NCBI GenBank assembly: GCA_014905825.1
Contig: JACGCN010000041.1
Span: 62,001-126,000 of the forward strand
DNA length: 64,000 bases
Direction of reading: 5' to 3'
Origin: Lyophyllum atratum
Lineage: Eukaryota; Basidiomycota; Agaricomycetes; Agaricales; Lyophyllaceae
In this document: positions 27,829-38,271 of the stretch, piece after piece
How positions within the stretch are numbered: the stretch's first letter is position 1
Layout: each line of letters opens with the position of its first letter
The notes under the pieces: generated by a model
Databases searched by the model: none
What the model was told of the DNA's origin: nothing
The model's input: only the letters and a program-made list of their open reading frames with translations
Made by a program: the position numbers and the translations under genes

Positions 27829-28737
27829 ATGCACCAGGAACATACAATTCCTTGGAACGCCCTCGCCTCCAATTTCAAATTCAGCCGCGAAAACCCACAT
27901 TATACACCCCGTCGCACTGGGCTCTTCCCACGCAACCTCTCCACCCAGGCCCAAACGCTCAATCACTTCGTGCGCATTCTGCATAAGACCATCACCGCCT
28001 TTTCCGAGACCGAGCGCGCGAAATATGGCGCCTCCTTTGATGCCCCAACCTCGGGTAACCTGTTTTCGGATGAGCTACGTGATCGCTACCCAGAATACCT
28101 GAACGAGAAGAATCAGCGCATCGAGAACTGGATTGAGCGCGCCGAATTCTACTACAATCCTCCCAATCTCGGGTACACGACTAGCCAAGCAGATCTCGCA
28201 GAGGTGGTGAAGATTCTCATCGCCGAGAACCAGTTGGAGACGCTCCTGATGCTCGCGCACCACCCACAGATCCCGCTAGGCACGCTGCGGCATCTAAGTT
28301 GGGGTCACCACTTTGGCTTCTCGCGCGTCATGGAGTCTGCGCTGCAGGCGTACGTTCTGCTTAACCTCTTTGCTGCGGCGGGCTTGCTGGAGAGGGGCGA
28401 ATACCTGGAGACCTGGGAGTACAAGCTCATGGTGAGGACGTCTACGCAGAGTATGGACTATCCCGCGCAGCAGCTGCCACACCGCGAGTACCTTGAGGCG
28501 CTGCCGAAGGACATCGCGTCGACAATGCCAGAGGTGCATCGTGATTTTGCCCCTCTGCAGGAATACTTGAAGACGATCTTCTGCCTGCTATATCGCTATG
28601 ATGTGGTTGTGAGGGAATGTGGACTGGGTCCGCAGTGGGAGGGCGAGATTGTGGGGCTGTTTGAGTATGAGATCGGGACGGGGGTGCGGATGGAGGCACG
28701 CACGATCGAGGGGCAATACATCAAGCGGTTTGTTTGA
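27829..28737 (+). CDS. His-rich protein of unknown family (twin B)
   Basis: Intronless 302-residue paralogue of the gene at 26276, 630 bp downstream on the same strand. Blocks unchanged between the two include IPWNALASNF, TLNHF, SFDAP, DELRDRYP, NEKNQRIE, TSQADLAEVVKILI, LMLAHHP, HLSWGHHFGFSRV, MDYPAQQLPHRE and LLYRY. Divergence is concentrated around the middle (residues 107-118), the segment after GFSRV and the C-terminus. Twin B uses visibly more G/C at third codon positions than twin A, especially in its second half, so the duplication is not very recent or the copies evolve under different biases. Function unknown; no motif of a known enzyme class was found. Confidence 0.8.
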   Translation: MHQEHTIPWNALASNFKFSRENPHYTPRRTGLFPRNLSTQAQTLNHFVRILHKTITAFSETERAKYGASFDAPTSGNLFSDELRDRYPEYLNEKNQRIENWIERAEFYYNPPNLGYTTSQADLAEVVKILIAENQLETLLMLAHHPQIPLGTLRHLSWGHHFGFSRVMESALQAYVLLNLFAAAGLLERGEYLETWEYKLMVRTSTQSMDYPAQQLPHREYLEALPKDIASTMPEVHRDFAPLQEYLKTIFCLLYRYDVVVRECGLGPQWEGEIVGLFEYEIGTGVRMEARTIEGQYIKRFV

Positions 28738-29210
28738 GTCCAGCCTAACATACGATAAACTAGGAAAACCTGTCCCCTGACCTAAATCAAAAGAGATTTC
28801 CCAAGGATACGATGCAAAGGATGTCGAATTGGTTATGTGACCTTCTATTATTCATGGTGCAAACGAATGTAATCGACGTGGTAAAAGAAGCAATCCTCCA
28901 ACATGCAACATGGTTTGCTTGGATAACTTGGATAAAGTCCTGACGTGGAAACTTGACTTGTAAAACAAGGTCATAGCCCTAATCTCGAGTTGACCAGGAG
29001 CCTCCGAAGGATGATATTCTGTCCGATTCGCAACCACAGTCAAAGAGGATGGTTTCAAATCGCACCGTCAGGACTTAAAGGAGGAGGCCTATTCTGTTCG
29101 CGGTAGACAGAACAGCGCGGCGCGATTACGGTGGTATTTCAAATACCAATTAACATACAAGCCAGTCCCATCCGTTTCAGAACATAATCATACAGATCCC
29201 AGTCACTTGT
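28738..29210. other. convergent intergenic spacer
   Basis: 3' flanks of twin B (+) and the DUF1295 gene (-). No gene recognised. Confidence 0.4.
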
Positions 29211-30548
29211 TCACTCCTTCTTCCCCGCCTTACTTCCTGTGCCCCACACGACCTCCTCCACGGCCTTCTTCTTACCCTGCCACGCGAGCACAAGCCCCTT
29301 CTCCCAGGTGCGCAGCGGGCTGAACATGCCCACACGCTTCTGGTAGGCCCTGTACTCCTCTGGGTACTTGCCCAGGCTGATAGACTCCGTGAATATGGTG
29401 GATGAAAAGAAAAGGGCGGAGAGTGAGAGGGCAGGAATGAGATTGGCGAGTGGCGCGAGAAGGCGTTCGAGGATAGGGATGAGGACGTAAGGGTTCTGGC
29501 GAATGACAGTGATGGAGGGAATGAGGTGGAAGGGGGACGAGGTGAAGGAGAGGTGTGGGGGTGCAGGCGCAAGCAGAGGGAAAAAGGTGATTATCCACTG
29601 ATGAAGGAGGCCACAAGTTAGTTTTGCTTCAGGTATATAATTCAGAAGAAAGGAACTCACCCAGAACGACTGCTCGCAGAGGAAATTAGGATGGCGAGAG
29701 TACGCCCAGAGTCCTCGGGTAATGAACCCCCTTTTAGCGTCCTCCGGGGTGAAGTTCAGGCGTGCACCAGGCCATTGCTGCTTCTTGTCGTAAGGCTCGA
29801 CGCCATTGTCCCCTTTCTCAGACGCTAGATAGGCATGCTTATAGGAGTGGTAGGCCCATTGTTGGTTGTCCGAGGTAAATTCAAACGCAAGGTCTACGAG
29901 CGCGAGTGCCGCGAGGAGAAGATCGGAAAGGGCGAGAGAGTCATGTGGTTGCAGCGTCGATGCGATTTTGGTGGGGATGCCAAGGAGGAGCAGAAGGACG
30001 TTCTGGGTGGCAGCGATGAATGTGAGATTGGTGAGCTGGAAAAGCCATGCAGGAAGCTTGGCTCGGAGAACCGCCCAGCGGTAGTCTTCATCTTGACTAA
30101 GTTTGGATTAGCCGCGTCACAGATCTCGTACAGCAACTATACATACAGTTTAAAGAGACCTCGGCGATACGTATTGTACGACAGACTGCGAAAGAAGCAA
30201 AGCGATGAGTAAGACGAATACAGGCGGAGAGGTGTGTAAGACGCACCGACACATCCATATGAAGACTATTCCGAACATCAAGACCGCCCTGGGGCTAAAG
30301 TCTTTGGCTACTGCCCACCCAAGGTCCTTCGGAGTATACGGACATAGCGGAAACAAAGGCTCCTGCGGCCAAAGAGGCATGAGTGCGTAGTACGCGGTAT
30401 ATATGGTTGGCAGGAAGGTCCATAGTCGATCGACCTGGGAAACGTTGGCGGTGAGGAGAGATAAAATCCATGTTACGGCCGTTGTAGCAATACAGAACTG
30501 AGCGGGCCACTGGTACGCTGGGGGGACAGATGCGATTAATGCGTCCAT
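29211..30548 (-). CDS. DUF1295 (steroid 5-alpha-reductase-like) membrane protein
   Basis: Multi-pass membrane protein of the DUF1295 branch of the 5-alpha-reductase/isoprenylcysteine methyltransferase-like fold; substrate unknown. Read on the minus strand, exon 1 (from 30548) has hydrophobic helices, VSQVDRLWTFLP and VLMFGIVFIWMCR. A small exon gives LSYNTYRRGLFKL, the next gives the family motif EDYRWAVLR, a Leu/Ala membrane block and DNQQWAYHSYKHAYLA. The catalytic-region signature RGLWAYSRHPNFLCEQSFW comes just before the last intron. The last exon holds a further membrane pair, ISLGKYPEEYRAYQKRVGMF and a Lys-rich tail (GKKE), possibly an ER-retrieval type end. An ATG at 30575 is also in frame, but 30548 has a strong context (CCACCATGG) and is preferred. 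Confidence 0.88.
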
Positions 30549-32338
30549 GGTGGAGCGGTTCCAGTTGGTGACCAACTTTTATACAGACAACAGGTAGCCT
30601 CGATGACAGCCTCGATCGTGCGACGTCGTCGTCGTCTGGCCCGAGATCGCCACGCACATGTGACTAATCTACGCGCGTTGCGACCTCCGTATAATTGCAA
30701 GCCGCACATCGTCATCGTTCATCAACATCGCACCGAGTATTTAAGTTTCAACTGGTCCGTCTCAGAATGCGCACGCCATCGGGCGATCCAGCCACATATC
30801 TCGATCCAGTCCCGTCTTCCCAAACCGTATAAATAGGGCCCGAAAACACCCTTTGAAAGTAGCTACTTTTCCCCCCGATAATTCTCTCTTCATCGCATAC
30901 TGCGCTCTGTAACTCTTCAATACTGGTCTCTGGCCCCTTCTCCCGTTCGCTTCTCCTTAACGGAAACACGACTACAAACAGGCTCTATCGGATTGATCAT
31001 AGAGTAAGCATGTATATGTACGGCGGCCACAGAAATCTTACCCCTGACCGACTCCCGAGACGCTATGATGGGAATAACGTTCATTGGTAAATACTGAATA
31101 TTTTCAGCTTTGGTTCAGTCCTTTTACTAGTATCCCATCTCACCATGTCATACAGAATTCCCTGCGCTCGTTGCCTCGCCAAGAATGGTCGGTGCTATGA
31201 GGAATCGTAGGTACGTCGTCTACTTATGCATAAGGCGCCAAGCCTTTGAACCCGAGCACGTTAGGATCGGGTATCTTTTGCAGTAAAAGTGACTACAAGT
31301 GACGCTCAGCAATTTCTTCATTGACGTTGCGTGAGAGGCCGACACCTAGGTGTTAGTCTGTACTGCTCATTGCTCTAGGCTGTTCCGTGTTGAGCTATTT
31401 TTCATCGTGCAGATGCAGATCTTACCGGTCAGATCGTTAGCAGATTTTCGCCATCCGACGCCGGCGACCTTGTCAACAGTCATAGCAAGGGCAATATCAT
31501 AACAAGCCGTCCTACAACCAACCCGTTGAGTTAGTGCAGAGATTACTACCACACCGGCGTATAACCAAGCCTCTGAGTAACACGGTTCACGGCCGTAACC
31601 TACACGGTCGTGGCCCGCACGAGGGACGATGTGCAGTCCTGGAGTTCAAGTACTCAAGTCGCAGGTCGCTAAGACCGGGGACAATTCAACACATCCTTCG
31701 GGGGAAGGGAATAGGCCATTGACCAGAATAAGGAGAAGAAAAAATTGTGATTTTTTTTTCGGTTTGTTCCATTCGCGACAAACTAGTAGAGGTACATGCG
31801 GCGTTGGGAATATCCCTCGATCTTGTGGGATTTACAAAGGTGCGAGGATGAGGAACAAAGAACTCAGTTCGCACAGTTGATGATGCGCGAGACGAGAGAG
31901 TGAGACGCGCGTGAACGAGAAGAGAAACAAAATACGGTATATTCGAGTACCTAGCGTAGCCCTAGACAGGTCAGGAATGAGAACAGAACGTAATACCCAT
32001 ATGAAACAGAAAACGAGAGCCGAAAATGTGAAATATGAGGAAACATGAGATAACTAATCTAATCTAATCCAATATGTATCGTGATGAGCGTGAAGTGTGT
32101 CTGTCCTATCGTCGCCGTAGTCAATCTGCCCTCTACGCCCTGCGGCCTACCATACAACCTCACACTTCCCTACTCAAGCAGCTCCAGCATACAATATCAA
32201 ACGCACTCTGAACAATCATTCACTAGGCTTTAGTGATGCAAAGTAATTCCATCTCACAACGATCTCAGAACGATGGGTTCTCGAGGCGTTCAGGTTGTCT
32301 CACCATGTCATATGTCTCTTCCAACACGTTTATACATC
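30549..32338. other. gene-poor stretch with a possible short transcription unit
   Basis: No convincing coding gene. A TATA box (30828) is followed by a pyrimidine-rich leader and an ATG at 31010 that opens MYMYGGHRNLTPDRLP. An intron-like segment follows (31087-31155), after which a frame reads PCARCLAKNGRC. Joining these two creates a stop, so no gene is called. The rest shows nothing recognisable. Confidence 0.35.
30828..30835 (+). promoter_or_regulatory. TATA box of an unidentified transcript
   Basis: TATAAATA with a pyrimidine-rich stretch about 35-70 bases downstream, resembling a fungal core promoter. No gene is firmly assigned to it. Confidence 0.35.
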
Positions 32339-32439
32339 GCCACCGTAGCACAATGGTTAGTGTGTCGCTTTCCTACTTGGGGTTACTGTAGGACCTTGGA
32401 GCAAGGCGGAGGTTGCGGGTTCGAGTCCCGTCGGTGGTT
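32339..32439 (+). tRNA. tRNA-Arg (anticodon CCU) with 28-nt intron
   Basis: Full cloverleaf. Acceptor arm GCCACCG/CGGTGGT (G1-U72 wobble). D-arm with stem GCAC/GTGT at 32348-32351 and 32360-32363. Anticodon arm TCGCT (32365-32369)/GGCGG (32405-32409) with two wobbles and loop TTCCTAA. Variable loop AGGTT. T-arm GCGGG-TTCGAGT-CCCGT. Discriminator U at 32439. The intron (32376-32403) sits at the canonical site after position 37. It contains GTAGGA, which pairs with TCCTAC covering the anticodon, the usual anticodon-intron helix. CCU reads AGG codons. A T-run (32441-32446) follows. Confidence 0.92.
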
Positions 32440-32440
32440 C

Positions 32441-32446
32441 TTTTTT
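32441..32446 (+). terminator. RNA polymerase III terminator
   Basis: Run of six T residues directly after the tRNA 3' end, the standard Pol III stop. Confidence 0.75.
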
Positions 32447-35400
32447 ATCTTTCTGTTTTGTAGACGTACTCGTGTGAACAGAGTTTGATGAATCTGTATA
32501 AACTCCGGCACCGTTTCAACCAGTTCTGGAAGGTTCTGGAGCTGACCACAGATACTTGTTGGTCGCCCGCGGACGGCGACGCGTGAAATTATAAAGAGGG
32601 GAATGAACGATGGACGCAGTCTCCACGTGAAACGATCGGGCGACGACCAAAACAAAAAAAAACTGGAAAGGAGCTGGACACGATGGACGAGATGATACAG
32701 GATGATACGATGCACACGGGTCATGGTGCACACCAAGGCCTAGGGAGGTCAGATGGTAGAAGATGCGAGAACGGGTGAGAAAGACAGTATATATTTAAGA
32801 CGCGAATGCGCGCCTTATATACAATTTCAGAGCTATTTAAAGAACGCAAAGGAGTTGGCCGGAGGTGGTTGGATCGAGAATTCAGGAAACCTGTGAGGCT
32901 GTGACGGAAAGAAGTGGTTGGATCGAAAATCCAACAAGCATGTGAAACCTCTAAGGATGCGTGCGATCTGGATGGTGTACCCATGTAAGATGGTAGGTAC
33001 CGAAGTGGAGGACGGTGAATGGGCCGTAGCAAAATGATCTTTCGGCGAGCGGCCGACCTGGGTGACTTCCATCTGCAGTCCCTCAAGCCACTGACCTCGT
33101 ACCTTATCGGGGTAGCATTTGTCGTCTTGCTGGTGGCTAGTTTGGCTAAGCCTGCGCTACCCGAAAGTGAGTAATACAGATGCTTGTGCGAAACCTGGTG
33201 GACGGCAAGACGGCTGCATGGTGGCAGTCAAGGGTGTCATGATTTCGATGGAAGCCAGGAGCTGAAAACCTATGAAGTATGTAACGACCATCGCAAGGGT
33301 GCCGGCAATATGCAATTAAATTGGATGTATTGTCAACAGGGAGGTATCAGTGATGTCTCTTGGTTCTTTGTACACAATACAAGGAGAATGATAAGGCAAG
33401 CGGCGTGGCTGGTGCAGAATGCCATACGGGTTTAGGGGATCAATCATAGCGGTCCGCGGGTGAGAACCTAGAGGAAGTACAAGAGGCATGGCTAGTGCGG
33501 CAGCTGAACGTGTAAGAGATAGTCCAAGGCTCGTGTGCGGCCTGGGGTTGGAGTATTAATAACACGTTGCAAGAGTTGTAGTCGGGGGTGGGTGGACCTA
33601 CTGAAGGAGAGGATTCAAGTTACGAAAGAGTATTCTGCAGCATTGTTTATCTAAAAGCAGTACTGCACGTCTGTGAGGTCGGCGTTTAGAGCAGATGCAA
33701 AATGACGCGTACTCCTGGCGCCACAGGGACTTTGAAAACGAAACTTGCGCATGGGCTGCGCCGGCGGCCTGTAGCGTGATTGGGAGTGCGATTTCCGGGT
33801 GTATTGGATTGAACAGTATCAGTGCTGGTGTTCGCACGTTGGTAGAGTAGTGCTTCAGCGATGGGTGAAGCTACGGGTGAAAGGGTCGCAGAAACAGGTG
33901 CCAACTTCATCAACCGAGGAAAACCGTCAAACATAGACTTCAGACGAGGGTTGATGTTGGCCATGTATGATCTGCCAGAGGTCGTCGAGCTTTCCTTGCG
34001 AGATGGTGGGGGAGACTGGAGAGACCAAGCAGAATTGACATGCGGGGGTCGTTTTATATGGCTAAATACGTGATGCACGCTAGCTGCGAGCCGAGGACCG
34101 ATTTCGGATCCAGTGTTGAAGAACCTTCGTGAATGATATGAATACCGATGATGTTAATTGACGGGCCCGAATGGGATGGCTGCAGCTAAAGCAGCGAACG
34201 TCCCTTGACCAGCTGAGCATGCCGATTCCCTTGATCAACACGAGCTTTGCGTCGCGCGCCCATATACACACCTCATTCATACCGGTTCTTGAGCCGCGCC
34301 GTCGTAGTATGCGATGGCTTCGTATTAATACGCGTAAATCAAACCCAAAGCGCCGAAAACTGATAACATCTCACCGGCCAAGCCCTGCGTCCCTTCAGGT
34401 CCCTTCACGGAATCCCTCAAATTGTTGCACGCCCTCAGGTTTGCTATTCAACATGTCTGGCAATGTAGCTGTCGGCCCTAGCTATGTTGAAACTAGTAGG
34501 TCTTGTGTAATCCTTGAGGCCAGCTCAGCTGCACTAGACGCTTCACTCAGAAAGTGAATATGGATGGGAGTTGAATTAAATAATACCTAACGAAGATGGT
34601 GAAGATACAAGAATTGTCTTCACCTGATCATGAGCGCCAAGCACATCATTCATAAATGAAATTGCACGTGTTTTACAGAGACAGCAGTGAGAGCGAGATG
34701 AATGTATGGGTGCGAAGGAGCATGCCCCTGCTGGAAAGACGAGACATTCTGAGGGTGACTTGGGAGGCCGACACGGAGACGAGCGAGCACCGGAATGACT
34801 TCGACTGGGTACGCGATCTTCGTATGTGTATATTGCTTCTCTAACGCGTTCGCGAAGGCTGTTCAGCACGGATATCATATGTCCAAGGCCTGAGCGCTGA
34901 GCGCTGAGCGCTCGGACTTGCTTCGGGTTGGACTTGCCTTCAACGAAGTGTTTGCTTCCCCAGGTCATACAAACGCGCACAAATGTATACAAATATTCAC
35001 CTTCTCGAGCCTCTCCCGATTCGTAGCACAGCCCTTTCGGTGAATGCAGAAAGTGATGCACGGCCGCCTTGAACGTAAACTGTCTCTTGGATCCGATCAC
35101 TCCTTACCGTTTGCGGTCCATGATAGGCACTCGCCTCCACATGCACGTCTGCGCGTCTAGGATCCTCAAACACACCGCGACGAACTCCACTGCTTGAGCG
35201 TGGGTCCAACGAAGTCCAGGATCCCATAGTTCGGTCACATCTTCCCCAGGGAGGAAGAAGCCGAGCCGGAATCTTATCTTTCAAACCTGATCAAGAGACT
35301 GTTTTGTATCGTGGACCCAAGATCTTACTCGGCTTTGAATATCAACTTCTGCTTCGTAGCAAGGATCCAGTGTCGTTGTGGGGTTTGGTCTGTCGGAAAG

Positions 35401-38271
35401 GCATGTTGATATGACAAATGTGGAACCCCGAATGGCAATGTTAGCTCTGCTAGGCGCCTCTTCTCCCTTTAGGTGGCGCCCCAGTCCAACCGCAACGACT
35501 GATTGAAGATGTGACATCGAGGCGCCGCCGAACGTCGAAGTGGTACGGCCGCCGCGTTTGTAGCCTACGCCAGGCAGGTAAATATGGCTTTAGTGAATAT
35601 ATGGGGACAGATGATCATAGGGCACAACTCGGCGTCGAGTTGAAGTTGGCCATCTCTGCGTGCCTCTTGAACTTCCCCAAGGGCAGGCCGGCTTTATTGC
35701 CTATTATGCTGACTATTCGACTGATCCCACCAATCAGCTTCGCTCCACGGATCAGCTACATGTACTCCCATATCAGATTTGCGGGACATAAATACAAGAT
35801 ACCAGATACCAGACGAATGCGTCCTCCGAAACCGGAACGTTGAAACGGGACACGAGTCCACGGTCTGTTAATCATCTAATCTTTTGATAATCGAGGGTGA
35901 TTGACTGGGATATTTTTGGGCTCGAAATAGCGGGGACGCCAGAGGGCGTTGGTTCTTGTTCTCTCACCTGCGTTAATGGAAGTTTCTTAACGCGTATAGC
36001 AGATCACCCGATGCCGAGAATGAATCCCTTTTATTACCGCGCCCTGGGATCCGGAATGGTTCTGAATGATCTAGGTGTGATCTCTCCATTTACAGCATAG
36101 ATTGAAGACTACGTCCCCGGCTTTAACGGTGAACATAACGGGTAATAAGCACCATCCGTTCGTCGCGCGGGTGCGACACCACCTGTTGATCGCTCAACAC
36201 CAGTAACACAGATAATCACGATCCCGTTGACAATGCATGGGGAAGGAAGGGGAAGGGGAAGAGGACTAGATGGACTTCCGTTTCTGCCAATGATTCCGTT
36301 CCTCAGAGCACAATTGCCTCGTTACCGTTCCCCGTTGATGGTCCCCGCAGCGGAGTGTCGTACAAGCCTATCATATCACGTCTCCCCTGGTCAGTGTTTT
36401 CCCCGGAGGTAGAAACCAAACAGACGCCATCTGTTTGTCGCAAGACGCCTCGATTTGGATGAATCCGATACACCAGACACCAGACACAATCACGTCCCCG
36501 TGTCAACCTTTGTGGCTGGCATGGTATAGAGGTGGTGCACATGCGTCGTTCGATGCCGTCTATGGAGAGTGCACTGATCGCCTCCAAACATTACAGACAT
36601 AACTTCATAGGGGCCACGGCCGTCCTCCCGGACCGACATGGAAACGATGGCGTGCGTCGCTCGCAAAAGTACAATATAACCGCTACCTGTCTTCACTTGC
36701 CAGCTCCGATTCTGGCGTGGAATAAGTGACTGGAGGCCGAAACGGAGGACGGACGCCACCGTCTGTTCGTGTGTGGTCGATAGATCCTGGACTGTGCATT
36801 GCATGCGAGACTATCAGTATCACAAACGACAACCGCCGTGCCAGCGGTGATCGTGACGGACAGATGATGGACGTTTACTGCTCGATTGTGATATGGAGTG
36901 ATCTGGTCCGCGCCTGGCTCGAGGGTCTTGTAATATGAACCTGGTGTGGGTTATAACGTTTCCGTGCGGGATGGTGGGGCGTGGTTAGAGCTTCAAGCAC
37001 ATTTGATGATTACGAGACGGGAAGTAGATGCGAGACGGGAAGTTTATCGGGATGGGATTCGGAAATGATAGCTGAACGAGGCAAGAGGTCTCCAAGTGTT
37101 TATGTTGGATCTGTCAACATCCTGCAGCTGAAGATTCGGAGGGGAGTTTGTTCTCGTGTGTCCTGTCCAAGGGGTGCCTGTGGCCTGTGGCCCTCGGCCT
37201 CACCTCGGCCTCCATATATATGCATACACAAGTAGGTGACCTTTGCAGGTTCAACTCGCCATGCAGATCACCGTGATCATAATCAGCGATCATGATCGTG
37301 ATATCGCAAACAGGCAAGGAGAAAGAGAGTTGCGTCAATAATATCCGGGATCTTGCATGCATCATTCCATCGAAATCCCAATGATAGTGATGTAGATATG
37401 ATGGTTTTCAACTGAACCGCTGATCATATCTTTTGTAGGATAGGTAGGACGGAAGAGAAGCGTCGCGGACGACTGTGATGTATGTCGGGGATGACGGCGG
37501 TCGAAGAAGCCTTTACTCGGCAGACGGAAGCCGTGGGGGAAGCTCGAGGAATCAAGGCCAGTGGAGGAGGAGGAAAGGATGACGATAATGGACGGATCAG
37601 GCACACTAATTGCCGAGGCTGGCTTATTTGTATGGATGGGGCTCCGGGCGAATACATCTTGGGACCCTACGCAAATCCACGCGTGGTGCGATTATACTAG
37701 GATGTTTTTCAGGAGATTGTTGCTTGGACAAGGGTTGCGTTCGTTCCTTAGCGTTAGGGCTGGTTGTGTTGCCACTATCCCATGATCCATGCCAGTGGTC
37801 TGATACGCTGGGTCGTTGTACCCCAATCATGTGGGTATATTTACTGGCCTACAACAGCGATCTTTGCACCTTGTATTGCACGGGGGAATCAAGAGTATAT
37901 CCGAGGCGCTGGTGCCCAACATAGATGTTGGCCCTGCGGATCAGTGTACAGATATCGCGCCGTGGACGTGTTAGATCCCAGAATGGGTATTATACCAGAC
38001 GGTGACCGTTTCTGTTTCTTTCAGTCGGTCCTGAGTGCTAGTCTTGAGCCATGTTTGCTGGAGCACAGCCTGGATTAAGCTCTGTGTACAATTCATCTGT
38101 GAAGCCTATGCTGAGAAGTATTTACGAGAAGGAGGGGACTTGTCTGTGAAACAGGAGCCGAGGTATACGGGGCAGTGTCAGCAGTGGGAATGAAACACGA
38201 GCGGGTGCGGAGATTGAAAAGGGCCATCGATGGAGTAGAGGAATTGTTGTAACTTGCTCTTCACCCAAACC
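32447..38271. other. 5.8-kb gene-poor region upstream of a zinc-finger gene
   Basis: Many short frames on both strands but none with family motifs, consistent exon joins or length above 174 codons. Features seen: a small possible gene at 33034, a GAGCGCT triplet repeat near 34890-34912, a purine-rich tract (36238-36270) and a GATCATGATC palindrome near 37288. It may be a long regulatory region or leader of the C2H2 gene at 38272, or degenerate repeats. Confidence 0.35.
33034..33265 (+). CDS. possible small membrane or secreted protein
   Basis: Weak call. An ATG at 33034 opens a frame with a hydrophobic run (SYLIGVAFVVLLVASLA) up to a GTGAGT donor at 33167. A 61-nt intron ending in CAG at 33227 joins in frame to a short exon ending at 33265, giving 56 residues. 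Intron length and phase fit this genome, but nothing else supports expression and the family is unknown. Confidence 0.18.

Noticed and set aside
33686..34078. 130-codon minus-strand frame
   Set aside because: No motif, and overlapped by a similar plus-strand frame; not distinguishable from chance.
34576..35100. 174-codon minus-strand frame in the gene-poor region
   Set aside because: No recognisable motif, no splice partner, and composition like the surrounding non-coding DNA.
36140..36775. Recurring short word resembling CCATCTGTTCGT (three loose copies)
   Set aside because: Copies differ at several positions and spacing is irregular; not convincing as a repeat family or binding-site array.
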